Positions 1 through 11,568 of a stretch of DNA of 64,000 bases are shown here, piece after piece. Both the position numbers and the translations under genes were made by a program. This DNA is from Dasypus novemcinctus. Lineage: Eukaryota; Chordata; Mammalia; Cingulata; Dasypodidae. The stretch is from positions 1,153,931 through 1,217,930 of the forward strand of contig NC_080686.1 in assembly GCF_030445035.2 (NCBI RefSeq), given 5' to 3'. The notes under the pieces were generated by a model. That model worked only from the letters and a program-made list of their open reading frames with translations. It searched no databases and had not been told where the DNA came from. Positions within the stretch are counted from its first letter, which is position 1. Each line of letters begins with the position of its first letter.

Positions 1-178
1 AATTGCCTTCATCATAGGAGGATGCACCATACTTCCTTGCCTCCTCCCTTTCATCATAAACAGAATGTGCACCCTAATAAATGATATAGTAAACAGGCAG
101 ACAGCTGCCCATCTCATGGCAGTATATACATACCAGTCAGTCCAGAGAGACTCTGACAATAGTGATGCCAAAGCTTAA
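1..178 (+). pseudogene. Endogenous retrovirus env tail (C-terminus of the transmembrane subunit), truncated by the window edge
   Basis: A frame starting at base 2 stays open for 58 codons to a TAA at 176-178. The translation begins with a hydrophobic segment containing cysteines and ends with a polar tail of about 30 residues. This is the usual shape of the membrane anchor and cytoplasmic tail of a retroviral Env. The frame is followed within 20 bases by a purine tract (197-208) and then by an LTR-like region, which is the order env - polypurine tract - 3' LTR. The rest of the provirus would lie to the left of the window. Intactness upstream cannot be judged. The assignment rests on composition and context, not on a database match. 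Confidence 0.55.
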
Positions 179-211
179 TAACCTTAAGCAGGCATCAAAA
201 GAGGGAAATAA

Positions 212-629
212 TATTGCCTGTGCATAGATTCAAACTTATTTCATATCCAAATATGTCTAGAAAACCAATTGAGAAGTATAAATTCTATAAGCTTTGGATA
301 TTCAGAAAGGATGCAAGCCAAATGTGGCAAGCCTACCTGAATGTGGGGGATATGAGTTAAATCAAGCTTACCTGGAAGAAATAACCTATCTAATACTCAT
401 GTAAAACACTTGAAGAAACTAACAAAAAGTCCTTTTGCATACAACCACCATTAGACCCCCACTCTTATTTCTTCTGTATAAAAGGAACCCAAAAATTCTA
501 CTAGGCATTCAGTTTTTATTAGCACAGGAGTCTGCCAAGTCCAGCTGGTTGAAATAAACCACCTTGCTTCCCAGAGTTCTCATGTCCTGGCCTTTGATAC
601 TGCATACACCTGACTTCTCTGCTACTACA
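212..629 (+). repeat. 3' LTR of the endogenous retrovirus
   Basis: About 415 bp follow the purine tract AAAAGAGGGAAA (197-208). The region has a TATA box (TATAAAA, 477-483), a polyadenylation signal AATAAA (553-558) 70 bases downstream, and ends in CA near 629. This spacing of U3, R and U5 signals is typical of a gamma- or beta-like LTR. The left boundary is approximate (a TG near 215). Past the right boundary an L1 3'-UTR-like repeat starts at once, so the provirus probably inserted into, or was joined to, that repeat. Confidence 0.6.
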
Positions 630-634
630 CCTTC

Positions 635-1205
635 TTGCCAAGGACCAGCTGAGTAGGTACAACCACAGGTACTGGTACTCCTGAGTGCTAAGGAGACACA
701 CAGTCTATGTTCATATCTGATGACTCCAGATTTCAGTGCCCTGCCAGTGGGTCCTACTTTGGAATTTGTGCTCCTGAGTGTGATGGAGTTGGACTCAGAT
801 GTGACTTTCTACACATACCTCTTCTGTCACTTTGACTGAAGCTGTGTTTGGCACTGGGGTTTGTGTATACTCAGGAGTCTTGAATCTCTGGACTGCCCAT
901 GTGCCAGCTGGGTCCTGAGCCTCAGCAGAGTTACAAAACCTACTCTCCAGTTCATTGGACTTACTCAGGTGAGCTAAGAGGAAGATGAAGATGGTCACCC
1001 ACCACACCAGGGAAGTGAGAGTATCTATACCTGCAAGCAGGAGAATGACACCCCCCAACCATGTGGGGTCAAAGCCCCCTCTTCACTGAGAGTTGGAGTG
1101 GACATAATCAACCCAGGGTCCACAGGATGGAGGAATAAATTATACATTAGAGTGGACTTACTGGTATTTTACTATAGAACTACTGTGACTCTAGCAATGG
1201 AAGTT
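635..1205 (+). repeat. L1 3'-UTR-like fragment
   Basis: This closely resembles the sequences at 28880-29430 (same strand) and 43645-50650 (opposite strand, several copies). Shared landmarks are the block around 735-800 (CCAGTGGGTCCTACTTTGGA), the block around 900-960, and the stretch ending near 1203. In the other copies these blocks lie upstream of the poly(A)-proximal end of a lineage-specific L1 3' UTR. This fragment lacks that terminal part. It has no coding function. Confidence 0.6.
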
Positions 1206-1930
1206 TCTGGTTTTCAGTTTTTGGTGTTTTAAAGGATGTTTACTGCTTTGTGCTTTTCATTGCTTTCCTTTTTTTGTTTTTCATAAAGACATAGTTTATT
1301 TCCCCTTGAAATTCCAGATAAATGTTACTAAATTGACACATGATATATTAAAGGAACGATTCAGAATAGACTAAAGAAGAATTTTACAAGCTGGAGGGTC
1401 TAGAGCTTGCAACAGCCTTTAGGATCAAATGACCATGACCTCCTCCCATCCAGGGAGATAATAGTTTCCTCTAAAGCATTTAGTCAAGGGTTGATTAAGT
1501 GTGCAGGAGGCATAACAAAAGTAGGCTGATGAGCTATCAAAAGATCATCATCCTTATTACCAGTAATAACACATTAGTTAAATTACAATGCAAACAGTAT
1601 ACATAAAAATACCCTTCTACTTTTGTAATTTTCAGGCCTCCCCTGCCCCAATACCAAACAGATAACAGATGACAACAAACACCCACCCTGCCCTTGATTC
1701 AACAGGATATACTAGTACCTGTGCAATCATAAATGAAACTTGTTGTTTTTACATTAACAGAACTGGTCAGGTAAAAGAAAATCTTAAAATCCTAAGAAAA
1801 ACATAGAAATCATTCAGAAAATCCAAAATAATAACTATGAAAATCAATCACGGCTATCCTCATTCCTTTTTTATTTTTCTTCATTCATAAAATCAACCCT
1901 TTTACCCTTATAACATCATTATTAACAGTA
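1206..1930. other. Unassigned AT-rich stretch
   Basis: I see no gene, RNA or recognisable repeat here. The sequence is AT-rich with short homopolymers and many stops in all frames. It may be decayed repeat DNA. Confidence 0.5.
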
Positions 1931-1945
1931 TTGCTGCTGCTTTTT

Positions 1946-2307
1946 AAAAAAAATTTATTTATTTTCTTTATTTAATTCCACCCCCCTCCCCCAGTTGTCT
2001 GTTCTCTGTGTCTATTTGCTGCGTCTTGTTTCCACTTCTGTTGTTGTGTGCGGCACAGGAAGTGTGGGCGGTGCCATTCCTGGACAGGCTGCACTTTCTT
2101 TCACGCTGGGCGGCTCTCCTTACCGGTGCACTCCTTGCGCGTGGGGCTCCCCTATGCGGGGTACACCCCTGCATGGTGCGGCACTTCTTGCGTGCATCAG
2201 CACTGCACATGGGCCAGCTTCACATGAGTCAAGGAGGCCCGGGGTTTGAACCGTGGACCTCCCATGTGGTAGACAGACGCCCTAACCACTGGGCCAAGTC
2301 TGTTTCC
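1946..2307 (-). mobile_element. DAS-III-type tRNA-derived SINE (copy 1)
   Basis: On the minus strand a tRNA-like head sits at the 2300 end, with box A (GGCCCAGTGGTTAGGGC near 2278-2296) and a box-B-like GGTTCAAACCCC near 2245. A GC-rich body follows, and the A/T-rich tail lies at 1946-1980. Flanks carry similar TGCTGCTTTTT-like sequences (about 1931-1945 and 2308-2323), consistent with a target-site duplication. Open frames of up to 155 codons across it are by-products of its CpG-rich body. Confidence 0.9.
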
Positions 2308-2639
2308 CTGCTGCTTCTTTTTGATCCTTGTCTCTTACAGCTTCTTGTCCAATTCATACACCAAATCATACAGTCAATAACCCAGGAATATGTAAATGGT
2401 GTCTCTCTGCTACATGAACAACAATGTCAATGCCTATGGGACCTAAAACCACAGCCTACTATACAGGATGGATGAGAACTTCTTTTCTCTGCCCCTTGAC
2501 AGCAGGAAGTAGCCAGACAAAACCAACACCCCAAATCCCCTCACCCTCTGATCCTTCCCATATATATATATATATAAACAACATATATATATATAAACAA
2601 AGAATTAGGAATGTTAGAGATTTGCAATAATTAACACGC
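2308..2639. other. Unassigned stretch with a short TA microsatellite
   Basis: No gene is seen. Two (TA)n runs lie at about 2560-2576 and 2583-2596, separated by AAACAACA. The rest is unassigned. Confidence 0.5.
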
Positions 2640-3200
2640 TGTAGCTCAATTTCCCCTGATATGCATTGGGAAAAGGCAAACCCCCTCCCCTGGGTCTGAG
2701 GGCATAGCATGGCACTTTCCCACAGGTTAAAGAAATCTCATAGAGACAGGAATAAAGGGAGATAGAGATCTTCACCATCTGCAAATCAGAGGTAGATGGA
2801 GATCTTTACTATCTCTACCTGCATATCAGAGGGAGAGGGAGATGGAAGTCTTCAGTATTTACATATCTTTTAATACCTACAGATGAAAAAAAAAATCTGC
2901 TCCTGCAGCATTCCAAAAAGCCGTAAACTCCCTCAACCCTTTCCCACTACCGCACTTAGACCCTCAATCCCCCTCCCATGAACTATCGATTCCCCTCCTA
3001 GGAAAGTTCTGTATAAATTCAAGTCCCCCCCCCTTCCAGAATTGCACTGAAGCCTCTCTTCAGACCCCCACCATGTTGGTCGGGGGGGGCTGAAGTCTGT
3101 TTTTCAGACCCCCTCCATTGGGAGAGCTTCTCAATAAATTATTTTTCTGCCTGTGGTCAATCAGTCTCCATGTCCCAGTGAATGCCATTTTTCTCCAACA
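2640..3200 (+). repeat. Solitary LTR-like element
   Basis: The stretch begins with TG (2640) and ends with CA (3200). It has a TATA-like TATAAA at 3012-3017, pyrimidine-rich inverted-type repeats around 3050-3110, and AATAAA at 3133-3138. The layout resembles U3-R-U5 of a class I endogenous retrovirus LTR. No internal viral sequence adjoins directly and no convincing flanking duplication was found, so the boundaries are tentative. Confidence 0.5.
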
Positions 3201-3671
3201 GTAATATTAACAGTTCCTTCTATAATAACATAAGGAGGCACACAGGTCTGAAGTCTGTAAGTAGGCTCAAACTGCTAGTTTGCAGTTCCAGGATCTGTAA
3301 TGAGAATAATATGATGTGTGGCAGCTACCATTTGCCACAGTTCTCAATGAAGTATTTTAACCTCCAACCATAACTACATATTTCCCCCTCTTTGGTTTTG
3401 CAAAGTACTGAATATAGCTTGGGTGGTTTCTTGTTGTATTATTCCCCAGAGGGTTTGTAGCATGCTGCTGAGGGCTCATCCCTTTCAAGACCAGGAGGGA
3501 ACCAATGTCATAGTCACTGAAGTGAGCATGAAGAACACTCATGGATGATGTTTATGAGTTGTTGGTAGGAAACAGGCAACAGGAACTGCTGGTCTAGGCA
3601 CCAGAAGGTTTGGTACTCATGATGTTCACTTTTTTGGTGGAACCACTTTGCCTCTTCTCAGGTTTTTTTGT

Positions 3672-3770
3672 TACCAGGCCAGGACAGATGGTTGAGCTAT
3701 GCACACAGCCTTGGGGAGGCACTGCAAAAGACCATTGTTGACTTTTCTGCAGATAGGAGAATGTGGGCTG
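3672..3770 (-). pseudogene. Possible endogenous retrovirus pol (reverse transcriptase) relic
   Basis: About 33 codons on the minus strand resemble the conserved palm segment of retroviral reverse transcriptases, where a Pro-Gln-Gly turn is followed about six residues later by a Thr-Ile-Cys motif. The similarity fades on both sides, and the longer frame (3594-3851) starts in an unrelated AT-rich part and ends early. It is far too short and broken for function. It could belong to the same decayed provirus as the nearby LTR-like sequence, although it lies on the other strand. A protein-level search would settle it. Confidence 0.4.
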
Positions 3771-4189
3771 ACTTGATTTCCCTAAGAAGATATTAGTAAG
3801 TTTTTTTAAAAAGTAATAATAATATAAGTGAATATTAATTTCTTCAAACAAACTAACAATATTTGGGGCTGTGGCATACAGCAGTGGTATTATTTAATTT
3901 ATGATAAGAGGTTGTTTGGTGACACATACTATTTTTAATAATAATTAAAATGATAACTAACCACATTATAATTTTATCTAATATGGTAAAACACTATTAA
4001 ATTTGCAGGAATTCTATACACTCTTTAAGTATTTACATGAACTTTTTACTCATACTGATGTAGGCTATGGATGGGGGGGTCTATTCATGTCTTCACATAT
4101 AATCTGTCTTATCTAAGCTTATCTAAGATGTGGAAGATATATATTAATACAAACTTATTGAGCACTAAAACAAAGGACCATTTGGCCCT
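3771..4189. other. Unassigned AT-rich stretch
   Basis: No gene or clear repeat is visible. The sequence is AT-rich spacer between retroviral debris and the first long duplicated unit. Confidence 0.5.
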
Positions 4190-6689
4190 CTGAGGCAACA
4201 AACCAGCATTAGGTGATGCATATTTGCAAGCAATTTGCAGATAAAGAACACTGACTCAGAAGCTTGCTTGGGCGCAATGGGGGGTATCCACTCCTGCCAT
4301 TATAAGCCCAGTCATACAAAGGATTACACTCAGCTCTCATGATTAGATCTGAGTTTTTGTCAATAAAAATGTTGTGGTTCATGTTTTAATTTCACGTAGT
4401 ACCTGCTGGCAAAATCATATTTTTTGAAAATGCTGACATTTGAATACTCGGCACCGTGTGCCATCTACTCAAAGGATGGTATAACCTAAAAAGAGCTGAG
4501 GCTTGGACCCAGGTGGACGCGGCAGAATCCTGAGTATATTCGAAGGTAGGAAAGCAGCCAGAGAGAAAGCACAGAGATGCTGAATGTGAGGTGTCAGGGG
4601 TGGAGATCTGACTGATAAAGCAGGGAGGCTGGAGGGCCCTGCCTTGCATTAAGTTATGCATGCTCAGGTGGCCATGGACAGGGAAACCAGGGGAGCTCTG
4701 TCTCTCCCCATCAGCCGAGTCCCTCAGCCTCGGTGGGTGAGCCACACGGTGGTGACTGCCAGGGCGGTGCTGCAGCCCCACCTTCCCAACTGTTCACTTG
4801 GCACCACTGCTGCCCACCTGCCTCCATGTCCCAGTGTTCCTGGAACCTGCCTCTTCAGGGCACCAAACCTCCAACCCTCTCCCTCAGACAGGCTGGAGCA
4901 GCCTGGGGCTAAGGAGAACAATGAGGATGAGGAGAGGTGTGGAGGCTCTACCCTGTGAGGTGGGAGGCCTCGGGGCACACCTTGGGCTGACCTGGGCCTC
5001 AGGGCAGATACTGCCAGAGAAATGGGGGAAGCTCTGTCCCAGTCAGCCCTTCAGCACTCAGGGCAGCAGGGCAGCATGACAGTGGCTTCCCATAATTCCC
5101 TGAGGCTGCAACACCACCAGCACCTGCAGCCACTGGGCACTAAACCTCTCTCTCCCTTTGGCACAGCAGTCACCCCCGTCCCTCAGCCCACCAACAGACT
5201 CCGTGGTTACCAACTCCCAGCAGGTCAGCGGCTGGATGACCTGTGCTCCTCACTGCTCAGCCCTTCGGCCCCAAGTGCCAGGCCTTCTGATGGGCTCCAA
5301 CCAAGCCCATACGTGCTGTGACCGCTTCAGGCTGGCTGTCCTTGCCAACAGCCCTTAGAACAAGGGAGGCCTGCTCAGACGGAGGGGAAGTAGTGAGAAG
5401 AGGCTGAAGAAGAGTTGCTGCCTGCAAAGAGGTGGGAGCAGCCCAGGAGGGCCTCACCAACATGGTGCAGGACCACCTGCCCTAGACTGACCCAGCCAGG
5501 GGTGTGCTGCTGAGGAGGAATCTCCTCCAAGCCTGGACAGCTAAGGGGGCAAGGCCTCCTCACCAGCTTCTGCAGGGTCTGCTGCAGCCCAGAGGCCTGG
5601 GAAAGGCCCACTGAGCACTGTCACCCTGCCGACAACTTCCTACATGCAGAGTCTACGTGACCCCCAGCCCATTCCCCTCTCACGGCAGCTTCACCGAGAT
5701 GCCGGGCGCTGAAGTGAGCCATTTCATCTACCTGCAGGAGGGAAACTGTGAGGACACCGTTTTCTGGGTCAGGAGCAGCTGGCGACCAGAAGACCCTCCT
5801 AGCTACACCTCCCTGCCTGCCAAGGGCTGCTGCCATTTCCCAAAGGCACACTGAAAAGGGAGCATAGGCCTGTGCCTGGAAAGGCCTCCACCTGCCCCTT
5901 CTGTTCCCTGGGCCTGGTCCAGGTGACTGGATCAGGACTTTAACAACTTGCAAAAGGCAATCTACCCAGCAACCCCAGGAATTCCCCATAAGCAAACCTG
6001 GATGTCTTGCCCCAGGCTCTGGGCGTGTTGCTAAGAGCCTGAGGCACTGAGAAGATTTGACCTTGTTCTGAGGTGTTCATAAAACCAAGGAGCAGCAACC
6101 AGAATCCCTACAAGGCCTGCCACCCAGCTGGGGGAAGAACAGGCCAGACTGGAGCATTTTCCATCAGTCAACGTGAACATTAGAAAATGTCAGGCAGTAT
6201 CATATGCCCTCAGCTGAGGGCCACAGAAAAGGGGACTGGGCTACATCGCATGGGAAAGTCCACCTGGTTGGAAGATCATGGCTTTCGAAGTGTGACAGAA
6301 GTTTCCCGGGGCCTCATTGGCAGATTGCCAGCTGAAGCCACGAAAAGGCCTAGAGCACTTCCCAAAAGGCCACGCCTTCCGCCAGGAGGGGAAGAGCTCT
6401 CCAATGAAAAGCACTGTGTGGGAGCACTCCATCCTGAGCACGGCATCCATGCTCTGCCCAGCAAGAGGACATGGAGAAGTCTGCAACCCCGCTCTTCCCC
6501 AACACCCCGCCACCCCTTCACTGTCAGCTCCTCCCACAACCTGGACCCTCTTAGGCAAGCTCATGGTGGCCACAGAGCCAGAAGGTGGCTCTATTCTGAA
6601 ACGAAAGCCCTAGCCCAGAAAAAGGACCTAAGCCCCAATCGTGAACCCTCATCTCTACCTAATGACAAGTTACTTCTACTTCTACACTA

Positions 6690-7410
6690 CTTTTCCAATA
6701 AAGTAGAAAAAGAAAACTGAAGAGGGAGAGAAGGTATTTGGAGACCCTATTTCTGCTAAGAGCGTAATGTACAGGCCATGAAGAGAATGACTGTAACTCC
6801 ACGAAAGCACAAACAGCCGCAGCCATAAATGGGAAAAGGGCTTGAATAGACAAAGCTGCCAAGAACACATACAAATGACTGAAAAGCACTTACACAGATG
6901 CCCACCATCATTAGCCATGAGAGAAATGCAAATAAGATACCAAAGATAAAGATGAGGTGCTACTTACTACCCACACGCTTGAACGCTGCTGTCAGGGGGA
7001 AAATGGCTGAGAAGGTGTGGAAAAATGGGCCCCTTGGCCACTACAGGTGGGGAAATTAAAATGCTGCAGCCAGAAAGTTACACACAGAATTACCATGGGA
7101 GCTGGCAATTCCACCCCTAGGTATACACACCAAAGACTGAAGGCAGGTCCTCAACCAGCTATCTGTATGCCAATATTCATGACAGCATCATTCAGGAGAG
7201 GAGTTGCAAAGGGAAGAAACTGGGAGTTATTGCTAAAGGGGCATGAGGTCTGGGTGGGATGATGAAAGGAGTCCAAATAGAGCAGTCAAAGCTACCCAAT
7301 ATTTTCAATAAACTCAATTGATGTCACCATGTGTCCCACTCACAAGGATTAAAATGATTTTTATGCTAGGAATATTTTTCCACAATTGGAAGGAAAAAAT
7401 CAAGTATGGT
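6690..7410 (+). repeat. L1-derived segment within unit 1 (first)
   Basis: The sequence follows the order of the 3' part of a mammalian L1 ORF2 and its tail. It runs from the region where matches to GGAAACCCTATTTCTGCTAA-like sequence begin, through a segment like the ORF2 C-terminus, to a shortened 3' UTR. Frames are broken throughout. The same segment recurs in units 2, 3 and 4 at 11965, 17850 and 25400, so the L1 was part of the unit before it was duplicated. Confidence 0.65.
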
Positions 7411-7679
7411 CATGACCACATTTATAGAATGAAAGATACAAGCCACATGATCCCCAGCTGTCAAGATGAAAAGACCTGCTCAAGAAGGAAAGACTTTTCC
7501 CTAAGATCACAAGAACAGGCTCAGCAGACCTAACAGCTTTTCTGCAGGAAAGTCCATTATCAAGAAAGGAGAGAGGGAATTTCCTGAAGAAGGGACAAAA
7601 CACTTGATCATCAGGTGTGTGGTAAGAGTTTAATAGGGCAAGCCTGTAGGCTACTGAAAGTCACAAATAAAAGGACAAA

Positions 7680-8560
7680 TGCTGCCATTAAAAATAGGGG
7701 CAGGTGACTGGACCTTTTCCAAAGGAGATACACTACTGAGAAAGAAGCACCCGAGAAGGTGCTAAACATCCCGAGACATCAGGGAAATACAAATAACAAA
7801 GGAAGTGCTACCGCTTCCTTAAAACATGTTGGATAACCACTGAAGTGGATATAGAGTCATCAAAACCCTCACACATTGCAGAGAGAAAGATGAAACGACG
7901 GTGAAGCCACCGTGGACTCCAAGTTGGTGATGCCTCAATTAGTTAAACATAGAATTTCCACAGGACTTAGCGGTTGCACTCCGACTTTTACACGGAAAGA
8001 TCAAAAGAGGTATTCAAATCAAATATTACCCAAGAATGATGTCAGTGTCTTTACTCACAATAGTCAAACGTGGAAGCAACTCAAATGTTCAAAAGAGGTA
8101 TTCAAACCAAATATTACCCAAGAATGATGTCAGTGTCTTTACTCACAATAGTCAAACGTGAAAGCAACTCAAATGTCCATCAAAGAATGAATCAACTAAA
8201 TGGTATACAGAGGCAACAGAGAACTCTAGAGCTGTAAAAAGGAAGGCAGTTCTGTAAAGAGCTGAAATATGGATGAACCGTGAAAGCGCTGTGCGAACTG
8301 AAGTAAGCACAAGGAAAAGCACTGCAGAACTGCACTGAAAGCAGCTGGGTAAATGGTGAACTCCACAGAGACAAATATCGATGACCACACGGACTTGGGG
8401 CAGGCGACAGGCAGTAAAGGATTTCCGTTTTGCGTGATGGGACATGTCTGGTAATGGTGGAAGGGGAAAAGAGCACAGCATTGTGAATGTTAACAAGATG
8501 ACAGTGTTGTGTGCTGTACTAGTCAGCCAAAGGGGTGCTGATGCACAATTCCACAAGCCT
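7680..8560 (+). repeat. L1-derived segment within unit 1 (second)
   Basis: A second decayed L1 3' end follows the first after about 270 bp. It is recognisable from the stretch describing the ORF2 C-terminus around 8170-8330 (CATCAAAGAATGAATCAACT and following), and it is also present in units 2 and 3. No open frame survives. It contains an 88-bp local duplication found only in this unit. Confidence 0.65.
8003..8178. repeat. 88-bp direct tandem duplication
   Basis: The stretch 8003-8090 is repeated at 8091-8178 with only a few differences. Units 2 and 3 have a single copy at the matching place, so the duplication occurred in unit 1 after the units separated. Confidence 0.9.
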
Positions 8561-9744
8561 GCTAGTTCCCACAAGGGGTATTGATATCCAGTAGGAGGTT
8601 ACAGATACCAGGCCGTAATGCCTAAGATACTTCCCTTGACAAAGTCTTCTCCCACATGTTGGAGCAAGAGGACTGGCAACATCAGCCAGGGCACAGGCTT
8701 CCTGGCTTCCTCTCTTCCCAGGTCTTGCTTCTCTCTGGGCTAAGCACCTGTTTGCTCCACAAGGGCAGCTGTAGGCTATGAGGTTCTCTAGGCGTTGCCT
8801 GGCTGCACAAGGTCAGCTGAAAACAATCAGGTGAAGGGCTCTGCTTCTTGCTCACCACGGGGATTCTGGCACGTCGAAGGAGCTGTTTCTATTCCTCTGT
8901 GTTCTTCCCCTGCCTCAAGTCCTGTCTTCCTGAGGCTTGCTTCTCTTTCCTCTCTGAGCTGACTTCCCGGGATTCCAGCTAAGGCTTCAGCATCAAACTC
9001 CAACTTTAACTCTGTCCTTTGCCATGCCTTTTCTCTGCCAGTCACCACTGCCCACAGGATGGGGCCTCCATGTCCTAGTGATGTGGCCCAATCAAAGCCC
9101 TCCTCATACCTTAGTCTTTCCCAGGTTCGGATCAGATGGCAAACACATTCTGATATCGGTTTTTGGAATTCATCACAATAACGAACTTCTACATATAATG
9201 AAAATTGGTTCAAGTGGAGGGAAATGAAGGCAACAGATTATAAGGGGCTTGCTCCTGTTAAGGACAGACTGCTCAGTTGAGCTTATCAAAGAAGAGCTCG
9301 GGGCTTCCTGCCAAGGTCAAACAGGTGGAAAATCACCCTCTATGCATAGATTGCACAGAAGGTATTACAAAGATTACTGCAAGACAGGTAAGAATATATT
9401 GAAAGATATGGATAAAACACTAACTTGGGAATACCTGAAGTGGAATCTGCTCATATGGGACAGCTCTGATTGTGGAAAAGTTGTGACAGGCAGCCAAAAG
9501 AGATTCAGACAATGCAGGTGGCTCCTGGAAATGTAAGTCATTTAACACCTACAGCTTTTTTATCCCATTATTCACAAGATGGTATTGGAGCGAACTCTTT
9601 AAACCTCTCATGTATTAAAGAAGGATAGGGTCCCATGAACATTCCTCTTATCTGAGTCTCCAAGCCAGTATTTGGAAATGCACATTTGCAAGCAAATCAC
9701 AGATAAAGGACACTGACTTGGAACTCACTTAAAGGAACCGGTTC

Positions 9745-11225
9745 TATTAATTCCTCTCATTCCTGCTATCCTTCACTCTGGTGCCTGCCAAGCCCGGACT
9801 AAGCCACCAGTGCCCCACAAGCTGGGGTGGCTGTACCCACCTCCTCCCTGGCATGTAGGCCTCCATGCCCCTGCACACATCAGAGTTGCCCCACCCCTAT
9901 CCCACCTCCTTGCTTTGGAAACATTGGCCACAGGCATTGCCTACAGCAGGGAGTGCCAAGACAGTTGCGATGTGGGGGTGTTTTCTTGACTTGGACTTGT
10001 CCCCCATGATAGTTCCAGGACAGATGTGGCCATTATACATCCTGCTGAAACCCGCTGAATGGACTGGGGAATGTGTCAAGTGCCATGGAAACTAATGCAT
10101 TGCAGGGGAGCAGTGTTCCAAAATATCACCACACTCACCACATGCCATGAGTAGGCCCCACAGTGATAAAAGAGATCACTGACGTGGAAGGAGTCTGTCG
10201 AGTGGAGCCTGGGGTTGAAGAGAACCTCTTCTATTGTGTCTTGTACTGTTGTTTTCTAATCTATGTATCATGGAAACAAAAGAGACAGAAGAAGAAACAT
10301 GAACAAGAAAGCTACTCCATTGCAGAAAGCCAGAGCCAAATGCCACCACTAGGTGCCACGTTGGATAAGAAATGTTCCTTCCTCACACTTCCTGGAGGGC
10401 AGGGGCTGGATTTGAAGGCAGGAAGAGGGGCAAGGACCCTTGCAGAAGGGGCAGTAGGGGACCCCTGAGCCAGATCTGTGACTGATGTGAGAACCTCTCT
10501 CCATCAGATAGCTCACCTGGTCCAAGCCAAGAGTCTGGGTTGGGCCAGGCTGCCAGTCACTTTTCAGAGGGGGATTCCTTGCCAACCAAAGTTCCAAGGC
10601 CTGGTCAAATGGGCCTACCTAGGGCTGGCATTGCCCTGCAGGTCTCTCCCATGGCAATGGTCACAGACATGCTGTCTCCAATTGTATCACCTCCATCTTT
10701 TTTAACTGAAAACCTGGCCTTTTCCACTGGTTGCCTGAGGGCTCCTGCCTTGGCTCCCTGCCAGCCAGCCCCTCCCCCCCACCCTGACCCCCACCCCCAG
10801 AGGCCTGTCCCCCAGAGAGGAGAGGCTCAGAGACTTTCCTGTTCCTTGTCAATTACCTCTCTTTCTCTGTGTTTCTTTCCTGGGATGAGAGGGGCCCCTG
10901 AGGACCTATCTGACTCTTAGAAATGAGCCTGCCTTTTCTCTTCTCACCCTGCTTTTTGGTACAGTATTAATGAACATTTTTCTTTTCTCCAGGTTTGGGG
11001 GACCCAAAACGAAGCTGTTTACATCTGGTTGTGAGACTTTTCAGTGGAAATAATTTCTGTTCACTTGAGTCACTACGGTCAAGTGGGATTACAGGTCCTT
11101 GTGTTCCGTGTACAAGGTACATTATAAGAAGCCATCATGACCGTCAAAAGTGGTTGTATGGGTTGCTTTGGCATTGACTTGAGTAATAATGATCAGTTTC
11201 TGAAAAAATAAAATAAAATAAAAAC
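9745..11225 (+). pseudogene. Candidate processed retrocopy of an unrecognised gene inserted in unit 2
   Basis: This stretch is unlike the other units and ends in an A-rich tail (about 11200-11225) preceded by AATAAT-type sequence. Its 3' part (10330-11200) matches, with many changes, the minus-strand sequences at 45640-46500 and 48497-49690. A plus-strand frame at 10163-10468 contains a short hydrophobic segment followed by a very basic stretch, which would fit the end of a small membrane protein. Its homologues at 46.5 and 49.7 kb do not keep the frame. I do not recognise the parent. The A-tail and the shared sequence with tailed copies elsewhere favour retrotransposition. A diverged segmental copy is the alternative. 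Confidence 0.45.
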
Positions 11226-11369
11226 CGGAAGCACATTTTGCTTGGCCAGAGCAAGCAATGCAACCAGGTGATTTTCCTACTGCTTGTTGTTCAAAGCCAC
11301 CATAGCAGGTGATTCAACATGTATATTGCCAAGATTTCCAAACTAAAGCAGACTACCTTCTCGCCGAGG

Positions 11370-11568
11370 AGTGGCTGAGTAGATAAAGCCCCAGGTACAG
11401 GTGCTCCTGAAGGCTGTGGGGACACACAGGTCTACATTGATGGCAGGTGGTTCTGAGCTTCAGTGCCCTGCCAGTGGGCCCTACTTTGGAATATGTGCTC
11501 CTGAAGGTGATGGAGTTGGATTCAGATGGGACCTCCCTACACATGCCTCTTCTTGCACTTTGGCTGAA
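11370..11568 (+). repeat. Short L1 3'-UTR-like fragment at the unit 2 junction
   Basis: It resembles 640-830 and 28890-29070 (landmark CCAGTGGGCCCTACTTTGGA near 11473). It lies exactly between the foreign insert and the point where unit 2 resumes, so it marks the rearrangement breakpoint. Confidence 0.6.

Larger units (their letters stand above)
4190..9655 (+). repeat. Long duplicated unit, copy 1 (~5.5 kb)
   Basis: This is the first of four head-to-tail copies. Anchors that recur in order are: the segment at 4197-4262 (again at 9660, 15327, 20847 and 40130), the segment at 4487 (again at 15619, 21585 and 40857), 5279 (16420, 22358), 6154 (17291, 23228), 6480 (11757, 17634, 25110), 6733 (12007, 17890, 25447), 8195 (13877, 19370, 38895), 8881 (14547, 20058) and 9370 (15042, 20561, 39850). 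The first 2.3 kb are GC-richer and hold no protein I recognise. The middle is L1-derived, and the last kilobase is conserved but unassigned. Copies differ by scattered substitutions and small indels, so the duplication is not recent. Confidence 0.85.

Noticed and set aside
2008..2475. Open frame of 155 codons on the plus strand
   Set aside because: It runs antisense through SINE copy 1. The same frame pattern appears in other SINE copies (43043-43471, 58247-58576), so it reflects the repeat.
6187..6720. Open frame of 177 codons in unit 1
   Set aside because: The frame is broken in the equivalent parts of units 3 and 4 and its 3' end runs into L1-derived sequence. No domain is recognised.
10163..10468. 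Gene for a small membrane protein
   Set aside because: There is one hydrophobic segment and a basic tail, but homologous sequence at 46.5 and 49.7 kb does not keep the frame. It is kept only as part of a candidate retrocopy.
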